DNA of 64,000 bases from Lysinibacillus pakistanensis (GCF_030123245.1 NZ_CP126101.1:3408501-3472500), one strand, 5' to 3'; positions 38,429 to 50,528 are shown, counted from the first letter of the stretch. The notes: generated by a model from the sequence alone, not told the origin. Made by a program: numbers and translations.

Positions 38429-39754
38429 AATCCCTTAAGTATCTGAGCTCATAAAGCTGGGTTATATCTTTCAATCCCCACTTTGTGAGCTTTTCATTTG
38501 TTATCGCTCGATGGATAATCTCGTTTCTCGATAGTCGCCAATACCCTTTTCTCGAATAGGCTATTTTCATCGCATCATCATGGTCAATTCCATATTGACG
38601 TAGTTTCGCATATTTCGTTTTTGGTTTCTTCCATCTCTTCAAGATGAGTTGACGCAATCGATGGTTTAACCAACCTTGTGTTTCTTTTATGAAGGCTTTC
38701 ATATTGGCAATTCCATAGTAATTAATCCATCCAACCGTTGTTTGATTGATTCTTTTCGCAATCTCTTCAAACGTTCCTGCTATTTTTCGATTCGTTAATT
38801 TTCTTAATTTATCTTTGAATCGTTGTTTAGCAGATTTACTCGGTCGGCATCCAACTTTCCCTTTAAGTTTTGTATGTTAAAACCTAGGAATGTAGCGCTT
38901 GTTGCACCGCATACTTTACTTTTCTTTTCATTAATCGTTAGACCTAAATTTTCTTCGATATATTTCTTCACACTTGCCATGACACGTTCTCCCGCTCTAG
39001 GCGTTTTCACGTATATCACAAAGTCATCCGCGTATCGGATAAAACGATGTCCTCGTTTTTCCAGTTCTCTATCTAGTTTATTTAAGTAAACATTTGCTAG
39101 AATAGGAGACAGCGGACCACCTTGCGGAGCTCCCTCCGTTGTTTCAACGTAAGTATCTTTATCAAGAATACCTGAACGTAAGAATTTCCAAATGAGTTTG
39201 AGGACAATCTTATCTGTAATGAATTCTTCTAGATACGCTCTTAGTCGTTGGTGATGGATTGTATCAAAATAGCTTTTTAAATCACAGTCCACCACCGTTC
39301 GATATCCTTCTTGATAGTATTGTTCGGCGAGTTCGATTGCTTGATGTGCGTTTCTTCCTTTCCGGAAGCCGAAACTTTTCTTTGAAAAATGCGGATCAAT
39401 GATTGGATCAATTACTTGTAGAATCGCTTGTTGGACTACCCGGTCGAGTACGCAAGGAATCCCTAAATATCTCTTCGTGCCATCCGATTTTGGAATAGCC
39501 ACCCTTTTCACTGGTTGCGGTTGGTAAGTGCCATCTCTTAGCTTGATTTTGAGTGGCTCAAAATGTTTCCGCAGGTGAGATTTTAGTTCGTGAACTGTTA
39601 TTCCATCTACGCCCGGAGCCCCTCCATTTTCTTTTACCTTTTTATAAGCTCTCCATAAATTGCCGTTGGTAACGATTCTATCGATTAAATGGATACCATC
39701 TTGTTTCTTCATTTCCATGTCTACATCCCTACACACTCTTATATACTCTTTCAC
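38427..39754 (-). pseudogene. ltrA: Group II intron reverse transcriptase/maturase, frameshifted
   Basis: The N-terminal 300 residues are a group II reverse transcriptase: GAPGVDGITV, YLGIPCVLDRVVQQA, GFRKGRNAH, VVDCDLKSYFDTI, the APQGGPLSPILANVYL block and the catalytic RYADDFVIY. One base is missing near 38856-38861, after NLKGK; adding one A restores VGCRPSKSAKQRFK and the maturase X domain through NEIIHRAITNEKLTKWG to the stop at 38427. The joined product of about 442 residues lacks an endonuclease domain, normal for class IIC. As written the X domain is out of frame, so splicing help is doubtful unless the base is a sequencing error. Confidence 0.88.
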
Positions 39755-40241
39755 TTCCAGCTTAACCCTCTATAAGTAGCCATCTTTTGGTCTTTACCTC
39801 GATGTTTTCTGTGTTTTGTCGGGATGTCTTCACCTCCTTGTTCATTCAAGATTTAAGATTGTTCAGTCCTTTACTTTCGTTAGAAAGCTACTATGACCTC
39901 TGCTGACTTCTCTTGATTCATCCGATTATCACTAATCTGATTGTTAATTCAATAACCCTCAAGAGATCTCCCCGGGTAAGCACAACCACTTTCCTCTCAT
40001 GTAACTGCCAGATTTACTGTATGGGATTCGGGCAGTATTGGACTTTACTTTGATTTGCAAGCTCATCCATCCCAAGTCAGCCTTGTATCTGATTTCTGTT
40101 CGTCAGTTCGAGATTTTGCGTCCGACTTCCTTCAGATTCCATGTCACCATGGACACCCTTGTCTTTTGCTAACAGTTCCTACTGCCAAGTCTGTAGTGGA
40201 CTTTCACCACCTAGTTGTTGCGCATGCCGGGCACACAAATA

Positions 40242-40269
40242 GAGCTCTCCAAAACTTTTTGGACAGCTC
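40242..40269 (-). terminator. Terminator of era, adjoining the intron
   Basis: GAGCT-TCCAAAA and TTTTGGA-AGCTC pair with one opposed C-C mismatch. TATTT follows on the minus strand, and the intron starts directly after it. This probably served as the intron's insertion target. Confidence 0.8.
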
Positions 40270-40319
40270 CATTCAAACGATCAGTGGGTTATATTGTTAA
40301 TTCACTAACAGCATAACCT

Positions 40320-41712
<1,393 letters not shown>

Positions 41713-42063
41713 CTAAAACCATTTCGGCATAAAGATGAGTAATCCGATTATAGCACTGAATATCGCAAATACAAGTACTGCGCCCGCTGCAAGATCTTTC
41801 GCTTGCTTTGCTAGTGGATGAATATTCGGTGATGCCAAATCCACAACACGTTCAATTGCAGTGTTCACCATTTCAAGCGCAAACATGAGTGCTATTAGCA
41901 AAAGCACAATATACCATTCCATACGTGATAACCCTGTAAAATAGCCAGCAATTAATACAGCTCCTGCACTAAGCAAATGTGACTTAAAGTTTTGCTCTAC
42001 ACAAGCCGTCTTTATCCCTGTAAACGCATAGCCAAAAGAGCGTACATATTTGCGAACATTCAT
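41713..42063 (-). CDS. dgkA: Undecaprenol/diacylglycerol kinase
   Basis: A 116-residue membrane kinase with an N-terminal amphipathic region and three helices. The active-site segment ALEMVNTAIERVVDL (about 63-77) is diagnostic of the DgkA fold. Gram-positive members mainly phosphorylate undecaprenol to recycle the cell-wall lipid carrier. The ATG directly follows the ybeY stop. Confidence 0.94.
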   Translation of the reverse strand: MNVRKYVRSFGYAFTGIKTACVEQNFKSHLLSAGAVLIAGYFTGLSRMEWYIVLLLIALMFALEMVNTAIERVVDLASPNIHPLAKQAKDLAAGAVLVFAIFSAIIGLLIFMPKWF

Positions 42064-42537
42064 TTAATCTCGTCCTAAGCCAAAAGATTGTAAAATCTCA
42101 TCCTGCTTACCAAACATAATCTTTTCATCTTCAGGCACCATGTGATCGTAGCCTAATAAATGTAAGAATCCATGGACTGCTAAAAATCCTAATTCCCTTT
42201 CAAATGAATGACCATATTCCTGTGCTTGTTCTTTTGTACGATCCGTTGAAATAATGATATCTCCTAAAATACGCGGCATTCCTTCAAAGGTAACTTCTAT
42301 TTCACCTTCGCCTAATTCCTCTAGAGCAAATGAAATTACATCTGTTGGTTGATCCTTATCACGGTATTCTCGATTTATTTCTTGAATCGCTTCATTTGTA
42401 ACAAAGGTCACCGACACCTCTGTTTCGGGCTCAATATTTTCTATCTTCGCAGCCTGCTGTAACAGCTGCTCAACAAGCTCCATATGCTCTTTTGCCACTT
42501 CATTTGTTTCATCTGTAAAATCAATTGTTAAAATCAT
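42064..42537 (-). CDS. ybeY: Endoribonuclease YbeY
   Basis: A 157-residue zinc-dependent RNase for 16S rRNA 3'-end maturation and ribosome quality control. The metal motif [11 protein letters not shown] (HxxxHxxGxxH) lies near residues 118-128. The upstream [15 protein letters not shown] is the second family signature. It lies between pgpH and dgkA with almost no gaps. Confidence 0.96.
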   Translation of the reverse strand: MILTIDFTDETNEVAKEHMELVEQLLQQAAKIENIEPETEVSVTFVTNEAIQEINREYRDKDQPTDVISFALEELGEGEIEVTFEGMPRILGDIIISTDRTKEQAQEYGHSFERELGFLAVHGFLHLLGYDHMVPEDEKIMFGKQDEILQSFGLGRD

Positions 42538-42545
42538 AGATCCTC

Positions 42546-44666
42546 CTACTTATCTGCCTTTGGATATTCAATACGCGAGTGGAAAATTCCATTCAGCGTT
42601 TCACAAAGTACTCGCTCTATACATTTTAACTCTTTTATTGAAATATCGCATTCATCAAACTGATGATTCTGTACTCGATCATCAATAATAGCTCGTACAA
42701 GCTTATGAATTTTTTCTGCATTAGGTTCCTTCATTGAACGCACTGCCGCTTCAACACTATCCGCCACACTAATCACAGCAGCTTCCTTTGTTTGAGGTTT
42801 TGGACCAGGATAGCGGAACTTTGCCTCATCAAAATCTTTTCCTTCTTCCTTTGCTTTGTATAAGAAGAATTTTAACAAACTTGTTCCGTGGTGCTGCAAG
42901 GCAATATCAATGATTTCCTGAGGCATTTTATAGCGTTTTAACATTTCAGCACCATCAGTGGTATGTGCAATAATAATTTCTGCACTCGTCTCTGGTGGCA
43001 ATGAATCGTGTGGATTATTCCCTGACATCTGATTTTCAATAAAAAATGCTGGACGCTTCGTTTTTCCAATATCATGATAATAACACCCAACTCGTGCTAA
43101 TAAACCGTCTGCCCCAATTTCCTCACATGCAGCTTCTGCTAAATTTGCAACCATTACACTATGATGATATGTTCCGGGTGCTTCCATTAGTAACTTTTTC
43201 AGCAATGGATGGTTAGGATTAGAAAGCTCAATTAAACGCAACGATGATAATAGACCAAATGCTGATTCAAAGAATGGTAAAAGACCCATTGTCAGAGCTC
43301 CTGAAAGTAAGGCTGATAACATGGCTGCGATAAAATAAAATAGCAACTCAGACAAACCATAGGATGATTGTGTCATCAGTAAATAGAAAGCAATAAATGC
43401 TATATTGACTAAACCAATGACACCTACAGCATGTAAAATATGCGAACGTTTTTCCACACTACGCATAAAGAAGATGCTCGCAAAGCCTCCAAAAATAATA
43501 TAGAGTGTAATTTCCATCTGCATAACAGATGAATACCCCTCTTGAAAAATCACTCCCGCTGATGCAGCCGTCATGACTGTAATCAAAACTGCGGCACGCT
43601 CATTCGCTAATAATCTGACCAGCATTGTCGCCAAGGCTGTTGGAAATAGAAATGCAACAGTAACGTCAAAGCCTCCTGAGACTAGGCTGATAAATTTCAT
43701 CAGCACAACAGAGAGGGTATACACAATACCTGTTACCAATAAGGCATTCCGTTTTTTATGCTCGTCTGCCTCCCAGCGTTCAAACAGAATAAACATAAAC
43801 ATCATTTGCAGGAAGATTAAAATAATAAGACCAGCAATTGGTTTTAAGGATGCTTTATTACTTACCATACCTAAAAGCTCTAATTGACGAAACGCTTCGT
43901 TATCTATGATCTGACCTTCCTGTACAATGATTTGGCCTTGAAGAATTCGAGTTGGCTCAATCGATTCTTTTGCCTGCTCCTTACGAATTTTCGTTTGTTC
44001 CTCATTAATTGTTTCATTTTCGATAATACTTGTACGCCCAATTAAAACGACAGTATTATAAATTCTATCGGGATAGCCTCGCTGTCCCCGAATTTTCGTT
44101 TCAAAATCATTTTGTGCCGCGTATAGATTTTCGGCACGAATGGATTTCTGTAAGTATTCTTGGACTAGCTTAGAAAGTTGAGTACTTGTTCTTGTTAAAT
44201 CTGCCTCACTTTGTATAAGCAACCCTTCTAGCTGTGAATCCGTAAAGATGATAGGCATTTGATCTGAATCAATGGATTCAAATTTTTTGCGAAGCTGTGC
44301 CACTTGGTCCACATTCGGAACCGGCTCTTTGCTTTTCTCAACATCTTTCTTCACTTCAAGTACATAGTCAAATAAAGATGTAACAATGGCAGCACGTTGC
44401 TTTGCGACATCCTCTGAAAATTGATAGACTGGCGCAACTGCATTCGCTGCTTTCTCTCGTTCTTGCTGTGTTTTATAAGTGTCTTCAATCGTTTTTGTTG
44501 ATCGAACTGTTTCAGGCGCTAATTGTAATGGCTTGAAATCATATGTAACACCTTTAACATTGCCATACATAAAGGCAAATTGCAGGGACCCTGTTAAGAT
44601 GAGAACGACAATTAAAAAATAGCGAAAACCGATTAGTTCAGTTAGTTTTCGAAGTTGTTTCTCCAT
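42546..44666 (-). CDS. pgpH: c-di-AMP phosphodiesterase PgpH (7TM-HD)
   Basis: A 706-residue 7TMR-HD protein. An N-terminal helix (about 16-36) and a large extracellular domain (about 37-270) precede a bundle of seven membrane helices (about 275-475). The cytoplasmic HD domain carries [31 protein letters not shown] and QHHG, all metal ligands present. PgpH proteins hydrolyse c-di-AMP to pApA. Here this matters because two potassium systems in the same window carry c-di-AMP sensors. It is 8 nt upstream of ybeY and follows a terminator that ends phoH transcription. Confidence 0.95.
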   Translation of the reverse strand: MEKQLRKLTELIGFRYFLIVVLILTGSLQFAFMYGNVKGVTYDFKPLQLAPETVRSTKTIEDTYKTQQEREKAANAVAPVYQFSEDVAKQRAAIVTSLFDYVLEVKKDVEKSKEPVPNVDQVAQLRKKFESIDSDQMPIIFTDSQLEGLLIQSEADLTRTSTQLSKLVQEYLQKSIRAENLYAAQNDFETKIRGQRGYPDRIYNTVVLIGRTSIIENETINEEQTKIRKEQAKESIEPTRILQGQIIVQEGQIIDNEAFRQLELLGMVSNKASLKPIAGLIILIFLQMMFMFILFERWEADEHKKRNALLVTGIVYTLSVVLMKFISLVSGGFDVTVAFLFPTALATMLVRLLANERAAVLITVMTAASAGVIFQEGYSSVMQMEITLYIIFGGFASIFFMRSVEKRSHILHAVGVIGLVNIAFIAFYLLMTQSSYGLSELLFYFIAAMLSALLSGALTMGLLPFFESAFGLLSSLRLIELSNPNHPLLKKLLMEAPGTYHHSVMVANLAEAACEEIGADGLLARVGCYYHDIGKTKRPAFFIENQMSGNNPHDSLPPETSAEIIIAHTTDGAEMLKRYKMPQEIIDIALQHHGTSLLKFFLYKAKEEGKDFDEAKFRYPGPKPQTKEAAVISVADSVEAAVRSMKEPNAEKIHKLVRAIIDDRVQNHQFDECDISIKELKCIERVLCETLNGIFHSRIEYPKADK

Positions 44667-44744
44667 TCGGCACCTCCTCTATCTATTTACTATCATACCA
44701 ATTCAAAAAACATTTTTCTCGAAAAATGTATAAGAAAGCAAAAA

Positions 44745-44770
44745 ACAGCTATACAATTTAGTATAGCTGT
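44745..44770 (-). terminator. Terminator of phoH
   Basis: ACAGCTATAC (44745-44754) pairs with GTATAGCTGT (44761-44770). On the minus strand T6 follows. The rest of the 314-nt gap (44771-44980) holds no frame I can support. Confidence 0.88.
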
Positions 44771-44980
44771 CACATTTTTTCCCATTTTACAACCAAATTC
44801 GCGCTAAAACCATAAATCCGTGTGTATTTTTTAAGCATAAGCATTTCTAATACTACAATCCAAACGTAGTCATTGCGGCATCAGCTGCCATTTCATTTTA
44901 TAAACCCCGTTGCACCTGCTGTTACGTTTCTCTTCACTTTCGGTGCTTCTTTGGAATGGTTCGCCTATAAAGAGACCATT

Positions 44981-45937
44981 CTAAAGCTGCTGATCTTCGT
45001 AAGCTTGGATGATTTTTGCAACGACTGGATGACGTACTACATCACCTTGCTCTAGTATTTGGAAATGAATTGGTTTAACATATTTTAATGTACGTTCTGC
45101 TACAATCAATCCAGATTCTGTATTTTTAGGTAGGTCGATTTGCGTTTTATCGCCAGTAATGACCATTTTTGAGCCAAAGCCCAAACGCGTTAAAAACATT
45201 TTCATTTGCGGGTGTGTCGTATTTTGAGCTTCGTCTAAAATGACAAAGGCATCATCTAATGTTCGCCCTCGCATATATGCTAATGGTGCAATTTCAATTG
45301 TGCCTCGTTCAATTAGACGCTGTGTTTGCTCTGCTCCATAGATATCATTTAAAGCATCATAGAGTGGTCGTAAATATGGATCCACCTTTTCCTTCAAATC
45401 TCCTGGAAGAAAGCCTAAGGACTCTCCTGCTTCTACTGCAGGACGTGTTAAAATAATACGTTTTACGTGTCCATTTTTTAGTGCTTGTGTTGCCATGACT
45501 ACCGCTAAATACGTTTTCCCAGTACCGGCAGGACCAATACCGAAAACAACGTCTTTATGACGGATTGCTTGTATGTATTCTCGTTGACCAATTGTTTTTG
45601 CGCGAATCGGTTTTCCCTTTGTTGTGCGTGCTATTTCTTCATCATAAAGTTCTGCAAAGTATTCGATTGTTCCTTTTTGTGTCATTTCAATAGCTGTTGC
45701 CACATCACGTTGATCAATATTAATTCCCTTGCGTATGACCTTTAAAAGTGCATGTAAAAGAAATGTCGCTTGTTCCTTTGCATCCTCTTCACCAGCTAGC
45801 TGAATTTGCTCTCCACGTGTAATAATATGAACTTGAAGAGCTTCTTCGATTAATTTCATATTGGCATCGGAAATTCCGAGTAGCATTACCGCTTCGTTAG
45901 GATTATCCACTTGTAAAACAGTTAAATGTTCTGACAT
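44981..45937 (-). CDS. phoH: PhoH-family ATPase
   Basis: A 318-residue cytoplasmic ATPase. A KH-like N-terminal region (about 1-100) precedes the ATPase domain with Walker A GIGPAGTGKT (about 130) and Walker B FVILDEAQNT. PhoH proteins are linked to RNA metabolism, and the gene is next to ybeY in many bacteria. I start at the ATG at 45937, with AAGGAG 7 nt before it; the ATG at 45943 abuts the ribosome site. Confidence 0.94.
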   Translation of the reverse strand: MSEHLTVLQVDNPNEAVMLLGISDANMKLIEEALQVHIITRGEQIQLAGEEDAKEQATFLLHALLKVIRKGINIDQRDVATAIEMTQKGTIEYFAELYDEEIARTTKGKPIRAKTIGQREYIQAIRHKDVVFGIGPAGTGKTYLAVVMATQALKNGHVKRIILTRPAVEAGESLGFLPGDLKEKVDPYLRPLYDALNDIYGAEQTQRLIERGTIEIAPLAYMRGRTLDDAFVILDEAQNTTHPQMKMFLTRLGFGSKMVITGDKTQIDLPKNTESGLIVAERTLKYVKPIHFQILEQGDVVRHPVVAKIIQAYEDQQL

Positions 45938-45939
45938 AA

Positions 45940-47052
45940 TCATTCTCCTTGTTGGCCTTGTATTGGATTTGCAATGTTTTCATTGACTAAAAATAGAACT
46001 TTCCCTTCAACTGTACCATTCCCCCACTTTACCTGTAAAAGGTTTTCTTTTTTAATGACCGTTTTCGCAGGTAATGAACGGATAACCTTTTCATGTAATA
46101 ATGGTAAAAGCAATGAATCAACTTTGGATTTATCAAGCTCCACCTGCATTTTTTTAGTATTCTGTTCTTCCACAATTGAAACATATGGATCAAGCCAGTT
46201 CGGTAAATCCTTCTTTTGCACATAGTCAATTTTTTCTGGATGGATGCCCTTCACTAATACACGCCATTGCTTCTGTTGCAGTGTTTCTAACGTTATTTTT
46301 GTTGGAATTTTAAAAGAACACTCCAGCCAATAATCAGCATAGACTTCACCTTTTGCACCCACAAACACTTGATCAGTACCACTTTCAATTACACCACTTA
46401 CAAGAACGTCACCTTCGTAGGCAGTATCATTCACTGAAATTTTCCGTTCACCATTTTGAATATTAAAATGTGTAATAACACCACTTTTCGTTGCAACTAA
46501 ATGTGAGGCAAGCTTTTCATTCGTTATTTTTGTTTGTTTAGGTGATTCCTGAGGTCGCAAAATAACACGTCCTCCATGCTTTTCAATGTGCACCCATGAT
46601 AGATCTCGATGCGCTTCTAGTAGCTTCTGACGAATAACAGCATCAGATGGTAAAATTTTTTTTGACATAGGTGTTTCTAATTGAAAGGTTTCTTGAAAGG
46701 TGTTGCCAATACGTTGCTCTAATTCTGGTGACGCTGCTTCAATGTCAACACGCCAAATAACTTGTGCACATATCAATGGAATGGCAATCATCATTGCCAA
46801 ACCAAGTAAAGTCCAAAGCTGTGCTCGAAAAACCTGAAGCTCATCCGCATAATAGACAGCCATCTTTAGTCGGAAATGCCTACGTACACGACGAATCTTT
46901 GGCAAATAATGCATCGTCGTTTCAAAGGTAACCTCTTGCTCGCGAAAGACAACACGCTTTAATGGCACATGCTGTACGTGCAATGCTTGAATAAAAGGAT
47001 GAACATTTTCATGGCGCTTTATACGTATGATAATTGGCCGATTATTCCACAT
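45940..47052 (-). CDS. yqfD: Sporulation membrane protein YqfD
   Basis: A 370-residue protein with one membrane helix (about 95-117) and a long extracytoplasmic C-terminal part. It matches YqfD, a SigE-dependent, mother-cell sporulation protein. TKSGVITHFNIQNGERKISVNDTAYEGDVLVSG resembles a beta-barrel sandwich seen in the family. It overlaps yqfC by 11 nt and phoH starts right after its stop. Confidence 0.92.
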   Translation of the reverse strand: MWNNRPIIIRIKRHENVHPFIQALHVQHVPLKRVVFREQEVTFETTMHYLPKIRRVRRHFRLKMAVYYADELQVFRAQLWTLLGLAMMIAIPLICAQVIWRVDIEAASPELEQRIGNTFQETFQLETPMSKKILPSDAVIRQKLLEAHRDLSWVHIEKHGGRVILRPQESPKQTKITNEKLASHLVATKSGVITHFNIQNGERKISVNDTAYEGDVLVSGVIESGTDQVFVGAKGEVYADYWLECSFKIPTKITLETLQQKQWRVLVKGIHPEKIDYVQKKDLPNWLDPYVSIVEEQNTKKMQVELDKSKVDSLLLPLLHEKVIRSLPAKTVIKKENLLQVKWGNGTVEGKVLFLVNENIANPIQGQQGE

Positions 47053-47302
47053 TATCCCTCACACCCATATCCTTTGTCATTTTCACATGAAGTTCCTGTA
47101 AATCCTCTACAGAAAGATGAAGCATTTCTTCCTTAAGAGCATGAATGTCCAATGATTTTCCTCGCACCATTATATGAAAGTCAGCATAAATAAAGGAGCA
47201 TGACGAAGCGTCTGCATGAAGAAAACGATATGGGCCTATAATTTTTAATGTTTCATATTGTGATAATTCAAGCAGCGGCGTCAACTGAAATAATTTTTTC
47301 AT
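47042..47302 (-). CDS. yqfC: Sporulation protein YqfC
   Basis: An 86-residue soluble protein that matches YqfC (YabP-like fold: LELSQYETLKIIGPYRFLHADASS ... HIMVRGKSLDI). It is expressed under SigE in B. subtilis and paired with yqfD. The ATG at 47302 follows GGAGG at good spacing. It overlaps yqfD by 11 nt. Confidence 0.9.
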   Translation of the reverse strand: MKKLFQLTPLLELSQYETLKIIGPYRFLHADASSCSFIYADFHIMVRGKSLDIHALKEEMLHLSVEDLQELHVKMTKDMGVRDNVE

Positions 47303-47356
47303 AAAAAATGCCTCCTTCTTCGGCAATATATGCTTTGAAAAAGGAGGACATGCTAG

Positions 47357-47848
47357 TTATTTTCTTTTTGCTTTTGGAGGACCTAAAACCTCTGCCATGA
47401 CAATAGCCTGCATCAAAGATTTTTTTGAATTCGGTAATTGAAAAGCAGAATGTGATTGAGCTGCTTCTTTAATGTTTTTCCCAGCTTCTAAACGACCAAC
47501 ACTTTGTCGATTTGAGGCACGACTCACTGACTCAATTGGAACGATTGGTGGTGCCACGTAGCTAGGCACTTCCTCGTTGCCTTTTTCTTCGACAATGTTC
47601 TTTGTCTGTTCTACCTTAGGCTCATTGTTCTTCCACTCGCCTAAAAACTCGCGTGCAAAATCCTCAAAGCTTTGTGGTTTAACAACAGGTCGTTGGGAAG
47701 GAACCTCTTCAGCTTTTGCCAAAGTGGTTGGATCAACATGGGAATCTTTATTAAAAGGCGGCATTTGCTTGTGTTCTTTTTTTGTTTTTGATTTACCGAA
47801 AATAGAGCTGACTATGGCAATTATCGCAAATATAATTAATTGTTCCAT
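47357..47848 (-). CDS. Unknown protein with N-terminal anchor and LGPPKAKR tail
   Basis: A 163-residue protein with a short N-terminal hydrophobic segment (about 3-18), a long polar, probably disordered middle, and a C-terminal helix QAIVMAEVLGPPKAKRK. Many unrelated Firmicute proteins end with an AEVLGPPRA(K/R)-type tail, so the tail may be a small interaction motif. Position between floA and yqfC equals yqfB of B. subtilis, but I cannot confirm homology. Function unknown. Confidence 0.75.
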   Translation of the reverse strand: MEQLIIFAIIAIVSSIFGKSKTKKEHKQMPPFNKDSHVDPTTLAKAEEVPSQRPVVKPQSFEDFAREFLGEWKNNEPKVEQTKNIVEEKGNEEVPSYVAPPIVPIESVSRASNRQSVGRLEAGKNIKEAAQSHSAFQLPNSKKSLMQAIVMAEVLGPPKAKRK

Positions 47849-47875
47849 ATATTAGTACCGCTCCTTTCCGTTTTT

Positions 47876-48880
47876 TTAGACGTTAGGTTCATTTGTTTCT
47901 GGTTTATCTGAGCTCACTTTAGAAATTGAGTCTCGCATAGCTGTATCCGCTTGAATATTACGATAGTTCATGTAATCCATTATACCAAGATTTCCTGAAC
48001 GAAGTGCCTCTGCCATCGCTTGTGGTACCTCAGCCTCTGCTTCTACTACTTTGGCTTTCATCTCTTGAACACGGGCAATCATTTCCTGCTCATTTGCGAC
48101 CGCCATAGCACGACGTTCCTCAGCCTTCGCTTGAGCAATATTTTTATCTGCCTGAGCTTGTTCAATTTGTAATTCTGCACCGATATTTTTGCCGATATCA
48201 ACATCCGCAATATCAATCGATAAGATTTCAAATGCTGTACCAGAATCTAGGCCCTTAGAAAGAACTGTTTGAGAAATCATATCTGGGTTTTCAAGAACTG
48301 TTGTATGACTAGAAGCACTACCGATTGTTGAAACAATCCCCTCACCTACACGGGCAATAACTGTTTCTTCACCAGCACCACCTACTAAACGTTCGATGTT
48401 TGCACGTACAGTAATACGTGCCTTCGCTTTTACTTCAATCCCGTTCATCGCAACACCAGCGATAAATGGTGTTTCAATTACTTTAGGGTTTACAGACATT
48501 TGCACAGCTTCTAAAACGTCACGTCCTGCTAAATCAATAGCTGCACAGCGTTCAAATGTTAACTCGATATTTGCACGATGGGCTGCGATTAACGCATTGA
48601 CAACTCTGTCAACATTACCACCTGCTAAGTAGTGGCTTTCAAGTTGATTAATTGTTACAGGTAAACCTGCTTTATGCGCCTTAATTAAAGGATTTACAAT
48701 TCGTGATGGAATTACTCGACGTAAACGCATTCCGATTAAAGTGAAAATACTAACACGGACACCTGCCGCAAGTGCAGAAATCCACAGTGCTACTGGTACA
48801 AATGTAAAGAATACCGCAACCACAATAAATAATAAGACTAGCCCGATAATTGGACTTATTAAGGCTAAATCAAATCCCAT
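47876..48880 (-). CDS. floA: Flotillin-like protein FloA
   Basis: A 334-residue membrane scaffold of functional membrane microdomains. A hydrophobic hairpin at the N terminus (about 7-46) is followed by an SPFH-like domain and a long Ala/Glu/Gln-rich coiled coil (about 230-300, [19 protein letters not shown]). FloA (YqfA) works with the NfeD-type protein encoded just upstream, 3 nt away, as in B. subtilis. Confidence 0.95.
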   Translation of the reverse strand: MGFDLALISPIIGLVLLFIVVAVFFTFVPVALWISALAAGVRVSIFTLIGMRLRRVIPSRIVNPLIKAHKAGLPVTINQLESHYLAGGNVDRVVNALIAAHRANIELTFERCAAIDLAGRDVLEAVQMSVNPKVIETPFIAGVAMNGIEVKAKARITVRANIERLVGGAGEETVIARVGEGIVSTIGSASSHTTVLENPDMISQTVLSKGLDSGTAFEILSIDIADVDIGKNIGAELQIEQAQADKNIAQAKAEERRAMAVANEQEMIARVQEMKAKVVEAEAEVPQAMAEALRSGNLGIMDYMNYRNIQADTAMRDSISKVSSDKPETNEPNV

Positions 48881-48883
48881 TTA

Positions 48884-50212
48884 TTATTCCTCCATCTCTT
48901 TTTCTGATGGTCTCACAACAATACGTGAGCCCTCTACTTTAATAATTTCTACATGTTTCCCAGCATCAACATAGCCACCTTCTGATACCACATCAATGCG
49001 CTCATTTCCAAATAGTATCGTACCTGCAGGACGAAGGGGTGTAATCGTTTTCCCTACTTTTCCAAGCAACTCCGTGCGGTTTATATTAGACACATAGCCC
49101 TCTTCTGTCGTCGTTGCATCCATCAACACTAATTTGTTTAAGACATGCAATTTTTTACCGAAAAATTTCATCAGGATCACCATTCCTATTATAGCAACAA
49201 CAAGCGCAATGAAAATCGCTATAATCATTTGCATTATGCTTGCACCTGCCAGTATGAGACTTAGTAATATTAGCACGCCACCTAAAATACCAACAATACC
49301 ACCGGGGACAAAAAACTCTGCAATGACAAGCGCTAAGCCTAAAACGAATAACAGTAAAGATTCATAACCAGCTAAGCCTGCCACCATATGCCCAAAGAAA
49401 AATAATCCAAGTGCTGACAATCCCATTGTACCCGGAACACCGAAACCTGGCGAATATAGCTCCATCACAAGTCCTAAGCTAGCAATTGACAATAAAATTG
49501 GTACAATAATTGGATTTGTTATAAATCGAGCAAGCTTTTCAGAAAAAGTAGGTTCGATTGATACGATTTCACTACCCTTTAACTTTGTTTTATCTAGTAG
49601 CTCCTGGAAATTCGAAGCCGTTCCTTCAGAATACTTAACTTTTTCTGCTTCTGAAGCTGATAACGTTAATAAATTTCCCTTCCCTGCTCGAAATTCTGAT
49701 AAATCCACAGATACATCTGCCATTGCTCGCGCATATAATGGGTTTCGTTTTTTCGCCTCTGCAGCTGCTTCCATTTGAGCAACCCATGCACTATGAGCCT
49801 TTAAATCTGCAGCTTTACCTGCTGAGTCAATCACTGCAGCCGCACCAATTGTTCCATTTGGGACCATATAGATTTCATCTGCATGTAAGGCAAGAAAAGC
49901 ACCTGCTGAATGGGCATCTCTATTAATAAACGCAATTTTTCTTATAGGCGACGCATCCATTAAAATTGCGATATCCCCTGCTACATTCACGAAACCGCCA
50001 GGCGTATGAATGTCTAAAATAATGGCCTCAGCATGATTTTCTTCCGCCTCTTTAAAAGCTCGTTCTAAAAATGCGTGAAGTCCTCGTTCTACTTCATTCT
50101 GAATCGGTATGTGATAGACCTTACTACTTGCAAAAGCAGATGTTAGTGGAAACGCTAACAAAAAGGTCATCCAAATAACCAATAAATAGCTGAGGATTCT
50201 CCGTCTTCGCAT
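48884..50212 (-). CDS. yqeZ: NfeD-type membrane serine protease-like protein YqeZ
   Basis: A 442-residue long-form NfeD. A signal peptide (about 1-28) precedes a ClpP-like domain (about 30-220: ILDIHTPGGFVNVAGDIA, the serine in HSAGAFLALHADEI, VPNGTIGAA). Four or five membrane helices (about 230-350) and a C-terminal OB domain (about 370-440, LLGKVGKTITPLRPAGTILF) complete it. It is the usual partner of flotillin. It lies between the rpsU terminators and floA; the yqeY gene found here in B. subtilis is absent. Confidence 0.93.
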   Translation of the reverse strand: MRRRRILSYLLVIWMTFLLAFPLTSAFASSKVYHIPIQNEVERGLHAFLERAFKEAEENHAEAIILDIHTPGGFVNVAGDIAILMDASPIRKIAFINRDAHSAGAFLALHADEIYMVPNGTIGAAAVIDSAGKAADLKAHSAWVAQMEAAAEAKKRNPLYARAMADVSVDLSEFRAGKGNLLTLSASEAEKVKYSEGTASNFQELLDKTKLKGSEIVSIEPTFSEKLARFITNPIIVPILLSIASLGLVMELYSPGFGVPGTMGLSALGLFFFGHMVAGLAGYESLLLFVLGLALVIAEFFVPGGIVGILGGVLILLSLILAGASIMQMIIAIFIALVVAIIGMVILMKFFGKKLHVLNKLVLMDATTTEEGYVSNINRTELLGKVGKTITPLRPAGTILFGNERIDVVSEGGYVDAGKHVEIIKVEGSRIVVRPSEKEMEE

Positions 50213-50356
50213 CTTTTTCCCTCCCTTCTTACATGCTTCTCTCTTGTATATACGACTGACCTTGTAAAAAGTTTCACATATTTTTATTATTTTATTATAC
50301 AGCGAATATATCCTTTGTATGGCATAACATTTGGTACTTCATCATCATTATATGTA

Positions 50357-50394
50357 AAAAGCCGAATAAATCTGAAAGATTCTTCGGCCTTTTA
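50357..50394 (-). terminator. Second terminator downstream of rpsU
   Basis: AAAAGCCGAA pairs with TTCGGCCTTTT around an ATC/GAT inner helix; T5 follows on the minus strand. With the hairpin at 50421-50460 it makes a tandem terminator. The remaining 50213-50356 holds only the yqeZ upstream region. Confidence 0.8.
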
Positions 50395-50420
50395 TATGTA
50401 CGCAAATGAGCTCAATGTAA

Positions 50421-50460
50421 AATACCTGAAATTAATCAAAAAAGATTAACTTCAGGTATA
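50421..50460 (-). terminator. First terminator downstream of rpsU
   Basis: ATACCTGAA and TTCAGGTAT pair, extended by TTAATC/GATTAA around an A-rich loop. On the minus strand the T-run is weak (TTTTACATTG). Confidence 0.75.
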
Positions 50461-50528
50461 TTTTTGTCTGCTCAGTGAATCATACAATTGCGTGTTATGA
50501 ACGTAGGGATTTTTAATGGGAAATTAAA

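Larger units (their letters stand above)
38351..40236 (-). mobile_element. Group II intron (class IIC-like) between era and recO
   Basis: Read on the minus strand, the intron begins GTGTGCCCGGCATG at 40236 and ends CTCCTACTCGAT at 38351, 1886 nt in all. It contains a 480-nt structured 5' part (domains I-III), a reverse-transcriptase frame, a typical domain V and a domain VI stem (GACTAGTC/GGCTAGTC). It sits immediately after the era terminator hairpin, the insertion habit of class IIC introns. Exact borders are inferred from motifs. It splits the usual era-recO operon. Confidence 0.85.

Noticed and set aside
40055..40300. An 81-codon plus frame in the intron 5' region
   Set aside because: The DNA here is the structured domain I-III part of the group II intron on the minus strand.
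44771..44980. A small gene between phoH and its terminator
   Set aside because: Only frames below about 40 codons without ribosome sites or recognisable sequence were found.
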